From Bradysia coprophila (Eukaryota; Arthropoda; Insecta; Diptera; Sciaridae): a stretch of DNA of 64,000 bases. This document shows positions 14,381 to 25,836 of this stretch, piece after piece; position 1 is the first letter of the stretch; every line of letters starts with the position of its first letter. The position numbers were made by a program, and so were the translations under genes. The stretch lies in contig NW_023503409.1 of the NCBI RefSeq assembly GCF_014529535.1, forward strand, positions 1,116,390 through 1,180,389, read 5' to 3'. Below the pieces are notes generated by a model. The model was not told the origin of the DNA, did no database searches, and saw nothing but the letters and a program-made list of their open reading frames with translations.

Positions 14381-14848
14381 TTTTTTTGATACCAACATTG
14401 AAAAATGATACTTTCGCCCCGCATATGAGGGGCGAAAGTAAAAAAATGCATCCCACGGGGAGAAAGTACTTAACGAAGAGCGAACGCAGCTGAACGAACA
14501 GCGAAAGTGACTGACGTCACAGAAAATGAGAGAAATGAGTCGAGTTGTCAACAAAATCCGCTCATATTATGCAGAATACTTTGATCAGAATTGTAAAACA
14601 CTGTGCGCCAGTGTTCTTATTGAAATTAGCATACAAAGTTGATACTTTTTGTTACTAAATGATTTGTTAGTTATATCTTAATTTTTGTGTGTGTTATTGT
14701 TGTGATGGCTAAATAATTAAATTTTTCATATACCAGGGGGCTGCCGCCCCCTGGACCCCCGCATTTTCGGGCTAAATGCCTTTTTATTTCAACATTTTGT
14801 TGCGATGTTTGCGATACGTATCAATTTTCAATGTTGGTATCAAAAAAA
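14381..14848. mobile_element. MITE with TTTTTTTGATACCAACATTG ends
   Basis: About 468 bp bounded by inverted ends: TTTTTTTGATACCAACATTG on the left and its near-exact complement ending at 14848. The interior has short GC-rich hairpins (a GGGGCGAAAGT-type motif near 14420-14440 and a GGGGGCTGCCGCCCCCT palindrome near 14737) that stand out in an AT-rich neighbourhood. No coding capacity seen. The A-run at the ends hides any target duplication. Confidence 0.72.
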
Positions 14849-14864
14849 ATAGTATGAACGACTC

Positions 14865-14963
14865 GGGGCAAAAGTAAAAAAATTCAACCTGTGCGATTAG
14901 AGCCCTTGCCTTCGGCGCGGGCTCCAACTCTCGCACACGGTTGAATTTTTTTACTTTCGCCCC
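14865..14963. repeat. Perfect-arm hairpin, 99 bp, GGGGC(A/G)AAAGTAAA ends
   Basis: The left arm (GGGGCAAAAGTAAAAAAATT...) and the right arm are inverted copies of about 25 bp with one mismatch. The GC-rich loop contains a smaller GCCC...GGGC hairpin. It shares the GGGGCGAAAGTAAAAAAATG motif with the element directly to its left (14381-14848), so it is probably a relative or an end fragment of that family. Confidence 0.7.
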
Positions 14964-15315
14964 TTGTCATTCAATGTACTATTCTTCGATTGGTAGATTG
15001 AAGGAATAAATTTAATTATAATTAATTTTCCAACATTGCGAAAACAATTGAGAACGTTAACCCGTTATTTTTATAAGAAAATATTTACTGTCGGATAAAG
15101 CATTCACATATTTAATTGTCGTCAACCGTAAATCAAATTCCATTTTTCCGCATGACTCATATAAAAAATAAAAAAGTAGATCTCAAGTGAATGGAGCCAA
15201 ATGTATCTGTCGATACACCTCATACGGGCAGTGAAAAGTGAAATTCGACATGTTTTCTAATGTGGGATTTGTTGTGTTTTTTAATTGATCTAGATTTTCA
15301 TTTTCTGAATTTTGA
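14964..15315. other. Short AT-rich spacer, nothing recognised
   Basis: No open frame, RNA gene or repeat structure that I can support between the hairpin and the TIL pseudogene. Confidence 0.55.
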
Positions 15316-15577
15316 TTTACAACTTAGATACCTTTCGTGTAAATGGGAGCCAGCTTAAGAGAACGCAATAAGTTTTCATAAACATAACACATAAGTATTA
15401 CAATCAATTGATTAAGTAGTAAAAAGTAACTACTATCACGTCGTACATATGGTGCCTGCCAGTAACATCCAGCTCTGGTCGACAAACTTAAATGCACATT
15501 GGTCAACTCTGATAATTTTTGCATGTGGTTTCACATCCGTTACTACAACTACGATGTACTTGAAATCTGTGACGTGC
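15316..15577 (-). pseudogene. Decayed partial duplicate of the neighbouring TIL-domain gene
   Basis: On the minus strand this aligns with exon 2, intron 2 and the first part of exon 3 of the gene at 16685-17308. Preserved: the acceptor (TTGCAG) followed by codons for GTSQI, the stretch RSCSNGCETTCKNY, and the start of domain 2 (HLHERYL). Broken: about 14 bp is missing after GTSQI, shifting the frame; TGA and TAA codons follow KNYQS in the homologous frame; the first cysteine codon of domain 2 has become glycine; and the copy ends inside domain 2. I see no signal-peptide exon. A dead tandem duplicate of a two-TIL gene. Confidence 0.82.
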
Positions 15578-16684
15578 CTGCAATATCTTTGGAACCGTTT
15601 TTCACTTAGTTTAGGGAACACTATCTCATTAAACTTGTATAGGTAGAATGTAAAATTATTTCATTAAACTTGTGTAAATTCCAACTGGATATAATGAGAC
15701 ACGATTCAATAATTTTTGCTTGGTCAAAACGAACGCTATCTAGGGTGGTTTACCCATCCTCGTTAAGATTAATAATATTTTGCAATAATATGAAGCTTCT
15801 GGTTTCTGACGAATTTATCAGAGATTATGGTTCAATACTTGTATTTGTGATGAAAATTTAATATTTAATTAAATATGAGGGATGGTCGTGTTTACCAGTC
15901 CTCGTACTATATGACGCTTTTTTTCATATAGTCTGACGACTTATACATGTCCAAAGATGTACGTGTTCAGTGAAGGAATGTACGTAACCACATTTCTTAG
16001 AATGAGGATTACTTCACTTTAATTTTTAACAAATGCTCATCTTTACGGCTGATGTAGATTGTACAATCTAGTAAACCTTCCTACCGACCTGATTTGCTCA
16101 CGTGCCGTTAAGTACAGCTGTACCGTCCAGACTCAACCTAATTCAACTTAGTTTGTCAATATTGAATAATAGATGAACCGTAATTGCAGATGCAGACCAT
16201 GTGAACAATACAAGTACCTGTACTTTAACTTTAGAAATTTAGATGATGAAGCTAACTGTTCTGTATATCTATCATCCATCCAAAATTAAGAATATTCACT
16301 AACCCGAACATGTTCACATATCAAAAAATTGTTGTTAAAAAGAAGAAGAAAATTGCTGGCCTTTAACCGTCAATATTTACATTCAGCGAATTTACTAACC
16401 TCATGCTAACAGGAAATACGAAAAACAAGTTGTTTAAATAGCAGTGGAATTTTCCGTACATTCGTCAATCCCCATGTGAATCATATGAAAATTGATACAT
16501 CGTCAATCCCCACCTATCATATCTACAAGTTTACTATTATCTATTTGTTTCAAGCGAGACAAAAACAAACCATAACGATTTTTTGTGGAACTTTTTTATT
16601 GCAAATTTAAATTGACACAAGGAATACGTGCACTGATCAGTGCACATTTTGCAGCGTTTACATGAAATCACCTCTACAAGTCGG

Positions 16685-17308
16685 TTAACACTGGCTAGTT
16701 AAAACGCAGTCACCGTTAGCACTTCGGACATAAGGCGATTCACAGTAACAACCTGCCTTTGCTGTTGAGCACTGCATTGTGCAAATAGGTGGGTTTTTAT
16801 AATTCTGGCAAGTAGTCTGGCATCCATTGCTACAACCTAGGTACTTTTCGTGTAGGCGGGAGCAAGCTAAAGAGAAACATATTTCATTTACATAAAATCA
16901 TTAAAATCAATCCATTGAAGAAAATACTTTGCGTTTTGCATTGACTGGTTAAAACGCATTCACCGCTATCACTTCGGACATAAGGTGCTTCGCAGTAACA
17001 TCCAGCTCTTTCTGATAAACAAACTGCTGGGCACATTGGTGGATTCTCGTAATTTTTGCATGATGTTTCACATCCATTACTGCAACTACGATATACTTCG
17101 TGAGCTTGCGTACAAATCTGGGAAGTACCTATAGTAGAAACAGTTCCTTCAAGTTAATTTTTGCAGGTAACTAAATTTAAGCGACTAAAAGAATTATTGA
17201 GGGATTGAAGAAATTTTCTTGAATGAACAACAAGTCCGAAATCAATAAAAGAAATTTACCCCTTTCCACAAAGCAGCTAGCAATTACAAAAAATATAAAA
17301 ATTTTCAT
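16685..17308 (-). CDS. Secreted protein with two TIL (trypsin-inhibitor-like) cysteine-rich domains
   Basis: Three exons read leftward: 17260-17308, 16928-17128, 16685-16866. The phases fit and give about 143 residues. Exon 1 encodes a signal peptide (MKIFIFFVIASCFVER); the ATG has a good AAA context and no earlier in-frame ATG exists. Exons 2 and 3 each encode one TIL-type domain with ten cysteines in the same order (CSNGC, then TC.NY or SC.NY, AGCYCE.PYVRS, GDC or GEC, then VLTSQC). TIL domains usually inhibit serine proteases and are common in insect haemolymph, venom, salivary and immune peptides; target and role here are not visible. The two domains are close duplicates. The donor of intron 2 (GTATTT) is weak: read-through would give a one-domain form with another tail (ending MILCK), so alternative splicing is possible. 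Confidence 0.88.
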
Positions 17309-17395
17309 TTTAAATTGTATACTCTGTACTGTTGTATTGAACTGTTTCCAATGAGACACTTTTCAGTAATTAAAAAACGTAATCAAAGGCAACTC

Positions 17396-17403
17396 TATTT
17401 ATA
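17396..17403 (-). promoter_or_regulatory. TATA box of the TIL gene (TATAAATA)
   Basis: TATAAATA on the minus strand, 88 bp before the start codon. A TCATTGG initiator-like motif follows about 40 bp downstream (17349-17356), leaving a short 5' UTR. Spacing and motif fit a strong tissue-specific promoter, but this is motif evidence only. Confidence 0.5.
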
Positions 17404-20228
17404 CTAAGCAGTTGATTGACGTGACAAAATGATATTAGGGTATATTTCTTAAACAATATTCTCATTTTGGAACAAATATTGAAAGGCACAAAAGACAACA
17501 TGAGTTACTGTCAATGTCTTTGAATAAGAAGAATATTAATATAAAAATTTGTTCAAAAAACAATTCGATGAAATTAACTTGAGATAAGTCTTAGTCTTTC
17601 GTGTGTTTTTGTTTGTTTCCATCGTTTTATTCGTTCCACATCACATCATTTCTTCCATTGAAAATGATGTGGATCAAGTTCGGTTGCTAGAGAACGTAAA
17701 AACGTTATTTTAGTAAATTTTAAGTAGTTAGACGTGACTAATGTAGTAGTAGAGAAAAATCTCATTTAATACTAAAATAAAGCGAGAATGAGATATTCTC
17801 TGTTAAAAGTATATAAAACATGTACCGTCTGAATCAAAACATTATTGATAAAAATTGCAGCCAAAAAAGAATCACCACAGACTAGGATTGGAGCTATATT
17901 CTGTTGTCTCTTCAGATAAAGAGCAGAGCATTTCATTCCAGCATTAAATAGTAAGTTACGTATCTATGGTGGACGGTAGATTTTGGACAATTTCGCGGGC
18001 TGTAGCGACAGGCGAAAGTGTCTTAAATCAACACTACAATTTTTGATGCGATAAATTCTGAAATTTATGCCCAAGCGTAGCGTTGCTTCTAGCACGAACA
18101 CTTATTTAGACAATATCAAAAAGCCTCAAAATTTTCAAATATGTATGCGTGTACGATTGTATGTCTTTATTAACACCAAGAAATCATGTCTCCTATCTTT
18201 ATGAGGTAATGCAAGGCCTATTTTCCCTCCGAATATTTCCCAAGGTATGAAAACCTTTCTTTGCATGCTACATGCGTCGAAAACCGTACTTTTCATGTTG
18301 TACTTTCGACGCACTCAGCATGTAAAATCGATTAGATAACTCAATACACTGTGTTTATTAACCTCGGCTTCGCCTCGGATCAACAAAATTCACAGGAAAT
18401 TTCTACTTTTCATCTTTTTATCCCTAGTTATGTAAAATACCATTTCTCGTAATCTTAGTTTAGACTTTTTGAATTCCTTTTTTTGGCATGTCGTACATAC
18501 ATACTAGCTGCTGCTGAGGTTAGGCAACTGTAGCTTCACAAAAGCCCCTATTCAGACCAACGATGTGGTACAACATCATTGGTACTTCATTTTTCCGTTT
18601 GCACAACTGAATTCTATTCCAAATAGAGGAAATTTTTTTAATTGTCTCGTTACTGAATTTGTTTTTTTCATTTGAAGTAAAAAAAAAAAAAAAATTAAAC
18701 AAATAAAAAGCTGTTATACAAACATCTTACTGAAGTTAGTCGCTGCGTGACTTCTTAGATAAATGGAAACTAAAATTTTGGTGACGTTATAATACCAGAG
18801 GCACAGACTGAGTCTCAGGCTTTGTGAACTTGTGGTCTTCGTCGAATGTCGATTTATATTTTTGGTAACTCTCGTACCCTTTTCGAAAATACTGTAACTC
18901 TCTTAATCATTGAATTTTATTTAAAGTAACAAGAACGTTGGAAGTACGTTGGACGTTTGTTTAATTAGACACATAATTAGGACAACAACATATTTATCTA
19001 GATATTCGAGTGACGAAGCATAAAAACACTTTTCCCTTCCATTGTATAACCGAAAAGAAACTATTTAACCTGTTACAGACGGCAAGCATATGACCAGTAT
19101 TTTTATCGGGTCTATTACTCCTGTCAAAGTATTTTTAATCTGTTGATTTAAAATCTTGTACTTCAATTTTTTTACATGCACTTTAAAATATAAAGGCCCA
19201 TATTATCCAGAGCTTGTCATTATTTTCGTAGTCGTTATCGATGAATCGCCGTATGTGACAGGTTAAAATTTTGATAGAATTACAACAAAAGATCCTTTCA
19301 TTACTATATGCATTTCAATTGTATCTTTTTGGCGCCCTTGTATGATACGAGTAAGTGATTTCCCCTCGCGAGCAGCTATAATATATACTTTATCATAGTA
19401 GAATATAATACGTGTAATAGCGATAGGAACGAGAATATGACTTACTACATATAGAACGAAACGAGCTATATAATTGCGATACGGAAGCATTTTTTACTTC
19501 TTTTCACTTATGGTATATTGCGATTGTCTTCACAAACTCTGCTTACATATAATTTGTATTTCTACTGCGCTTTGTTTTAATCAAATAAACGGAGAAGCGG
19601 TTATGAAGTCTTGTTTACAACTTTATTCGAATTTTACAATAATTTACAACACAAAACAATGATTAAGCCCTTTTACATACAGACCCTCCATTTAAATAAG
19701 GAAGTATGAATAAAACCGACGAAACCTAACAGCTCCAAAGTAATCTGATAACAGGATTTCATGAAACATGATCAAATCAACATTACATAACAACGTCATC
19801 ACGCACAAAAGAGGAAAATTTACGCACAAAAATACACAAAAACATCCACCGAGCAACCCAAAAAGGAAAATAAACACAATGTGTATGTGGGATGTGCGTC
19901 AAGGAAATGATGGAAAATTCGCTATCAATGTATGATACCGATAGCGTATAAGATATTCTTGTCCGATGTTTCACTGTTATGTGCATATTCAACGTAAATA
20001 TAATACATACATGTACGAGTAACGTGGTTAGGGTATCAGTAAATCGTTTACGTTATGTTACTTTAACTATTTACTGGTGTTTGATACAAAATCTATTACT
20101 TCATTGGTTTCAACATTACATCTTGTTATATAAGAAAATTTTGCCAGAGCCTTCTCTCTTTATTTTTTGTCGATATTGTCGGTAACAGATGACCCTCATT
20201 CCCCTAATTACACACCAACATAAGCTTA
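17404..20228. other. 2.8 kb spacer, no gene recognised
   Basis: AT-rich sequence between the TIL gene and the enoyl-CoA hydratase gene. The only structure I note is an inverted repeat at about 18262-18321 (arms ACATGCGTCGAAA and TTTCGACGCACTCAGCATGT) followed by GC-rich CTCGGCTTCGCCTCGG near 18362, the style of a degraded MITE. Confidence 0.55.
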
Positions 20229-21532
20229 TTAGAGCTTTGACTTCCCAATATCGAATGAACCGTGTCGACCAACACCTTTTACGAATAGGGATGCTCCAGG
20301 AATGGATTCCTAAACAGAATGTTATGACAAGTGAAGAAAAAGCTTTTAAAAATGGTTTATACCTGGGCAATAACATCTAAAGAATGGGTCATTTCGTACT
20401 CGACAGCTTCTTGGAAATTAGATGATGAGTAGGTCGAATGCCAAGCACTGGCTCTGTCTCGCAACATGCATTCTTGAGGAAACTGAATGAACAATATCTC
20501 CGATAAACATGAAAAATTCAAGGAAACTGTAAAGCAATCTTACCTTTGCAATCTCCTTAGCTAATTTTATTGCTTCACTCAAACTGCTCAAAATTTATAA
20601 TTCATTTTATGAATATTAACAAAGCACTGGGGGAGGCTCACCCTTTTCCTTTCTTTACAATTCGATTTGCCACTCCAAGCTGTAAAGCTTCCTGTGCCTT
20701 AACTGGTCTTCCAGTTAGAATAATATCCAAGGCTCGGCTCAGTCCAATCAGTGCTGGTAGGCGAACTGCATTGAGAATTAATTTAGATAAAGATTTCGTC
20801 ACAGCGAAATCAACATTGTTTTACCCGTGCCGCCATCTATCAGCGGCACTCCAAATCGTCTACAAAACACTCCAAAAACTGCTGAATCTTCCACTACTCT
20901 CAAATCACAGGCCAGTGACAATTCAAAACCACCAGCAACAGCGTAGCCACTAACTGCAGCAATTACTGGTTTGGCGAAAAATCGCCTCGTCGGCCCCAAC
21001 GGACCGGCACCATTTGTATTAAGCGGATTGAAATTATCTGACATAGCTAATGTCTCTGCGCCAGCATTATTCAGTGCACTGTTAGCCGTTTCTTTGAGGT
21101 CGTATCCAGCACAAAAAGTACCGCCAACCCCGTAGAGAACTGCTACCTGAATTATATTTTTATTTTATTTTTCGATCAAAACAATTCTTTTGATTATGGT
21201 GTAGATGATATTACTTTGGCATTTTTATCTGCTTCAAATTCGGCAAAAGCTGCCATTAGTTCCTTTGCTGTGGCATGATTGACACAATTTTTCTTTTCCG
21301 GTCTGTTAATACCAATAGTTGTGATCTCATTTAATTTCTCAACAATCACTAATGGCTTGGAATTTAAGTTAGCCGGAGGCGATGGAGATACTAAAATAGG
21401 AGATAATAAGTAATCAAGTAAAGTAACTGAATTCATTGTTGACAAGGCAGCTCTCGGCCTATGCGGTAGCTAGAGAGCTGCCTTGATAGTGGTTGAATGA
21501 TTTGTCTTACCAGTAAATATTGATGATGCCAT
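20229..21532 (-). CDS. Enoyl-CoA hydratase/isomerase-family (crotonase) protein with PTS1
   Basis: Seven exons read leftward: 21511-21532, 21215-21390, 20825-21146, 20642-20765, 20544-20583, 20363-20482, 20229-20309. They sum to 885 nt and 294 residues with no stop. Crotonase signatures: LNEITTIGINRPEKKN near the N terminus, GGTFCAGYDLKE (oxyanion-hole loop), then AAVSGYAVAGGFELSLACDL and RFGVPLIDGGTVRLPALIG. The fold hydrates or isomerises acyl-CoA double bonds; the exact substrate cannot be read. The last residues are GKSKL then stop: SKL is the canonical type 1 peroxisomal targeting signal, so the enzyme probably works in peroxisomes, in fatty-acid or branched acyl-CoA breakdown. The first exon is only seven codons (MASSIFT). 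It is divergent from the oxidoreductase gene at 22414. Family confident, precise reaction open. Confidence 0.93.
21443..21485. repeat. 43 bp perfect-arm hairpin in intron 1 of the hydratase gene
   Basis: The 13-bp arms CAAGGCAGCTCTC and GAGAGCTGCCTTG are exact complements around a 17-bp loop. It lies in the first intron, about 30 bp from the donor side. It could be a solo pair of transposon ends or an RNA structure near the splice site. Confidence 0.6.
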
Positions 21533-22413
21533 CGAATTAAATCAATTCAGTTGCGATCAAAGTACTTCGAAAGAAATGTACGTCCAATTTCAAGAGGTAT
21601 GTATAAAATGATAACGTCTCACATAGACGGTTTATTTATACAACCACTTTATCGCAATATTCGCTATCAATATTAACAAATTAACAACACCATGGCGAAT
21701 GGCGAAAATGCTAAAGTGACAGGTTTTTAAGTTAAGATATTAAGTATACGTCGACGGTGTACATACTATCTCTGTCTAAAATATGAATGAAACAAAAAAC
21801 CAGTCTTATCATTGAAGATTGTAACAATTCGCTGAATTAGTATTGACTATAAATACATTCACAATTTATTAACATACATAACAGCTGACATACATGGTTT
21901 GCATTCAGAAACGAAAGTGTGTAGTTGTATTTAGATTATGGTTAGTGTTAGAGGTTTCGGTTAATGAATGGATCGATTGACAAAAAACTGTTCTGTAGAA
22001 GTGTAGTCTTTGGATTCAAAGAAGTTAGACATGTAACCGGTACAGTGACTTCTCAGGCAATATTTGCAGTCTTCTAGTAGTATAAAAATTGTGAAACAAC
22101 AATTCGTCAATGAATTCTAAACTTAACAAAAGATATCAACTCAAAAGTAATTGTTAGGTCTGAAATTTGACATTCTCGCACCTGAAATCATATTGTTTTG
22201 TTTTGACAACATTCGTCAAATGGTGATATAAAGTGTTACACCTCTTAAGAAAGAGACAAACCTTTGTAAGTCAAAGTTTATGATCAGTGTTATCAACATC
22301 AAATGACTTAATAAAGATTATTTTAGGCGAAACCATGTAATCTCGCATAACAAATCCTTTCATAAGTGAAACAATCTGGTTATTCAAAATTGTTCATCCA
22401 TTCATACCACACA
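21533..22413. other. Intergenic region between divergent genes (possible shared promoter)
   Basis: About 880 bp separates the start codons of the hydratase (minus) and oxidoreductase (plus) genes. It must hold both promoters. I see no unambiguous TATA box and no additional ORF. Confidence 0.5.
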
Positions 22414-23586
22414 ATGGCCTTAAATTGGGGCATAATATCTGCTGGGAAAATTAGCCATGATTTTGTGACCGCATTGGGAACGCTAACCGATTACCATCGG
22501 GTGGTTGCTGTTGCGGCTCGTGATTTGTGTCGAGCAAAGGAATTTGCAAAACTGCACGACATTGAGAAATACTACGAAACTTATGAGGCCTTAGCAAATG
22601 ACCCGACCGTTGAGGTTGTCTACATTGGCTGTTTAAATCCTCAGCATTTTCCGGTGGCCATGATGATGCTTGAAAATGGGAAACATGTTTTATGCGAAAA
22701 GCCTTTGTGTATAAATGAAAGGGAAGTCAGAAAACTTGTTGCCTTAGCTCAGGAAAGAAAGTTGTTTTTGATGGAAGCCATAAAATCGAGATTTTATCCA
22801 AGCTACCAGTACTTGCGACAACAAATTGAAAGTGGAAGTTTGGGTGAAATACAGCAAGTAAATGTAACTATGGGATCGTTAATTGCTCATGTTGAACGTA
22901 TGGCGTAAGTATTTGCCTGATAATCTCTAGATTTCATTCATCAGGATTTTTTTTTCACTAAAATAGAAAAAACGAACTTGGAGGTGGAGTGGTTTTAGAT
23001 TTGGGTGTCTACACAATTCAGGTAGATAAAAATGTAATTTTTTTTAAATCTTTATTGATCATAACGTTAATTTAGCTTTGCCAATGGATTTTCCAAAAAT
23101 ATCCACAATCAATCCAAGCTGAAGGAACTCTTAATTCGGATGGAGTTGATTTGACCATGAAAGCTACTCTGATTTACTCGGACACTGCTTTCGCAACAAT
23201 CGAAACAAGTGCCATGGAGGCGTTAAATAACCAAGCAGTTATTAAGGGAAGCAAAGGACAAATGATTGTAATAAACCGAAGAAATTTTTTTTTACTTAAT
23301 TTTCTAATAAATTCTGATTTAAATGCAGCTCTATAACATAGCTAGTCCCATTCAACTAGTCGACGTGGATAGTGAAACAAAAAATTGGCCATTACCTCAA
23401 GCTAAGCATCAGTTCAATTTTAGAAACAATTTCGGTCTGACCTACGAAGCTGAAGAAGTTAGGAGGTGCATTCGCAGTGGTCGATTGCAAAGTACTACAA
23501 TGTCGCTTGATGAAAGCTTAACTATTGTTAGGATTCAGGACGAAATTCGTAAACAAATTGGAGTTATGTACAAGGCTGATGAATAA
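22414..23586 (+). CDS. Gfo/Idh/MocA-family oxidoreductase, dihydrodiol-dehydrogenase-like
   Basis: Four exons: 22414-22904, 22967-23021, 23076-23267, 23329-23586; 996 nt, 331 residues, the usual length for this family. The N-terminal Rossmann part begins MALNWGIISAGKISHDF (dinucleotide-binding loop). It continues with VVAVAARDLCRAKEFAK and ends in the EKPLCIN motif characteristic of the family. The C-terminal part has NELGGGVVLDLGVYTIQ. This matches animal trans-1,2-dihydrobenzene-1,2-diol dehydrogenases (also called D-xylose 1-dehydrogenases), NADP-dependent cytosolic enzymes. The start is the ATG followed by the conserved ALNWGI; an in-frame upstream ATG would add an unusual extension of about 16 residues. 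AATAAA overlaps the stop (GAATAAATTT at 23581). Divergent partner: the hydratase at 20229. Confidence 0.93.
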
Positions 23587-23751
23587 ATTTTATTTACTGC
23601 ACTGTACTAAAAAGACGTTTTCGTTACTTCGAACACAATTTTTACTACAACTTCCCAATTTAAAAGATAAAGTTGCAAGGTTTGATAAAAACGATTCTGA
23701 CTTTTAAGTAAGCGTTAAAAAAACCTGTATACGTACTTTATAGTGTATATT

Positions 23752-23786
23752 CACGGCAGAGTAAAAGTTACTTTTGCTCTGCCTTG
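23752..23786. mobile_element. Minimal 35 bp copy of the CACGGCAGAGTAAA MITE family
   Basis: Consists of little more than the two inverted ends (CACGGCAGAGTAAAAG and its complement finishing GCTCTGCCTTG). It is flanked by the 7-bp direct repeat GTATATT (23745-23751 and 23787-23793). The duplication shows that this tiny palindrome inserted as a unit or lost its middle afterwards. Confidence 0.82.
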
Positions 23787-24215
23787 GTATATTTAATGTC
23801 CAATCGTAGCCTTGTATAGGTTTTAGAGTTTTTATTTTTGTAAAACTGAGGTTTTTTATTCAGTTAGTCAAGTTATTTTCATACTTTAGGAAGATTTTTA
23901 TCGTTATAAAAGTTGTAAGAAATGACTTAAGGTGAAGGGTATAAAATGTGAATTGCGTTCAGTAAAAGATTTTGGTCTCTATTCACCCTAAAGCGATTTC
24001 AATTAAACCATAGATTTTTCTCAGTGAAGGAAGTCCAGAAGTAAGAATGGAATAATTTACTTGCTCTATCACACTTTAATATCATTAATTTCATTAAAAT
24101 TATAAACCTATTTCTCATTTCACAACGGTCTCGTGTAAATGTATCAGCTAATCAAAACGAATTTAACAACTATTCAACAAACAGATATTTCCGAGGGGTT
24201 AACCAAAACCACTAA

Positions 24216-24430
24216 TAGTGTAGTTGATAAGGATCACTTTTAACAGAATGTTTACAATGATAAAAACGTTTGGCTACCTCAAAAAAGTTTAAATCCTTTT
24301 TTTGGTCTAAGACTTTTGGAAAAAGTCTAAAGAATGTTTTAGGATAGTCTCTCCCTAAAAAAACAGTAGGGAGAGGAGCCAAATGATTTTCGGGCTCTAA
24401 AAACGTTCTCACAACTTATCAACTACACTA
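24216..24430. mobile_element. MITE with TAGTGTAGTTGATAA inverted ends
   Basis: About 215 bp, with TAGTGTAGTTGATAA at the left and its exact complement TTATCAACTACACTA at the right. The interior is AT-rich with a GGGAGAGACTATCC-type inner inverted motif. No coding capacity. Confidence 0.75.
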
Positions 24431-25836
24431 AACTGGAATTTGTACCAAAAGGTGCATAAAGTTCCTTTCGAATTGATGAAAATTCTGACCTCAAGCGCAA
24501 ATACTACTGTTGGTATACCCTCGTTTTATTACCGTTGTATGTAACCTTAATTTATTCTTCCAATTAGTCATTGATTACATTTTTATTTTTATTGTTTTAC
24601 TTGTACGCATTACAAAGGCGTCAGGCATATATTGGTTTAAGCCAGGGCCTCTTGTTAGTAATTACATTTACGGTCCACGGCAATGTTCATGCAAATTTTC
24701 CCCTTCGGGTCGGGCCATAACATCCCCCAGAATAAAAATTGGGAACCTCGGACGTCACGTATAGTACATTACTGGAACTACTGAAAATTGCCGAAATATA
24801 CCAATAATCGAACTTACCTAAATTTACCGAAAAATTTTGTCGGTAAATCGTGGTATGTTTTCAGTAATATTACATATAATTAACAACAATACGCCCTGGT
24901 TTACAGTTTAATCTCAGACCTAACAATTATAATGTTACTTGTCAACAATTAGGATAAACGTTTTCGTTTCAATTTTGTGCGCATCATATGGCTCTTAGGT
25001 ATTTTAAAAACAATTTTGGAATACAAAATGCTTCGTGAACAAACGAACGTATCTGGCTGTTTACATTTAATAATATCGATTGACGACAAGTGGCTGAAAA
25101 ATGATTTTGTTTTGTTTCAAGTCTGAGGTATACGTGCAGAGCCGCACCTCACTCATTTTCGTTTCGTCTTTATGTGTTGATTGCTGCTGACACTGCTGAT
25201 TAAGTAGTTATTTCGACCACAAATTGCAATTAAACGGTTTAATTTAAACCTTTATCTAAATATGTGATTGAATCAATATGGAATTATGGGAAATCTAGTA
25301 AACGTAATTCATTGAATCCACAAAATTAAAGTATTGTACCAAACGTGCTCTGATAGTGGAGCACTAAAATTCAATTCAAAATTCGTGGAAATAAGCAAAT
25401 CGTTAAGTGAAGTGCTCATTAATGAACTAATAAAATGTAACACCACAATGTATTACAACAAAACTGTCTTTGAGAAAGTCCCGAAAAGTAATTTTTGGAT
25501 CGTTCCATCTTAAACGTAATGTTTACTTGGAACCCGATTTACGTGATCATGGACATTCATCTCTATGCGATCACTCATTAACGAACTCATTACCATTAAA
25601 ATAAAAATGATAGTTTCATTAAAACAAAACATGTTTTCAGATTGAAATGGGTTTCAATTATCTTTCGTTTAGTTGTCCGTCAAAATATTTTATTGCAAGA
25701 GAATTATTATTCAAGAAAATATAAGAGTAAGAGTAAGAGCATTATCATTCCAACTGTTATAAAAGAAGGATGTCGATGCTTATTCAAATGATTCGTGGTA
25801 AAAATTTCAAAGAAACGTTTAAACCAGAATCTAACA
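24431..25836. other. 1.4 kb spacer upstream of the aminotransferase gene
   Basis: Nothing recognised apart from a GC-richer patch at about 24650-24765 (containing CCCCTTCGGGTCGGGCC) unlike its surroundings, possibly a degenerate repeat. The 5' UTR and promoter of the gene at 25837 should be here. Confidence 0.5.

Noticed and set aside
16685-17308. Reading the cysteine-rich domains as chitin-binding (peritrophin) domains
   Set aside because: Ten cysteines with the GCYC core and no aromatic chitin-binding pattern fit TIL domains, not the six-cysteine peritrophin type.
24510-24764. 84-residue open frame upstream of the aminotransferase
   Set aside because: Half is hydrophobic AT-rich translation and half comes from a GC-rich repeat-like patch; no family signal.
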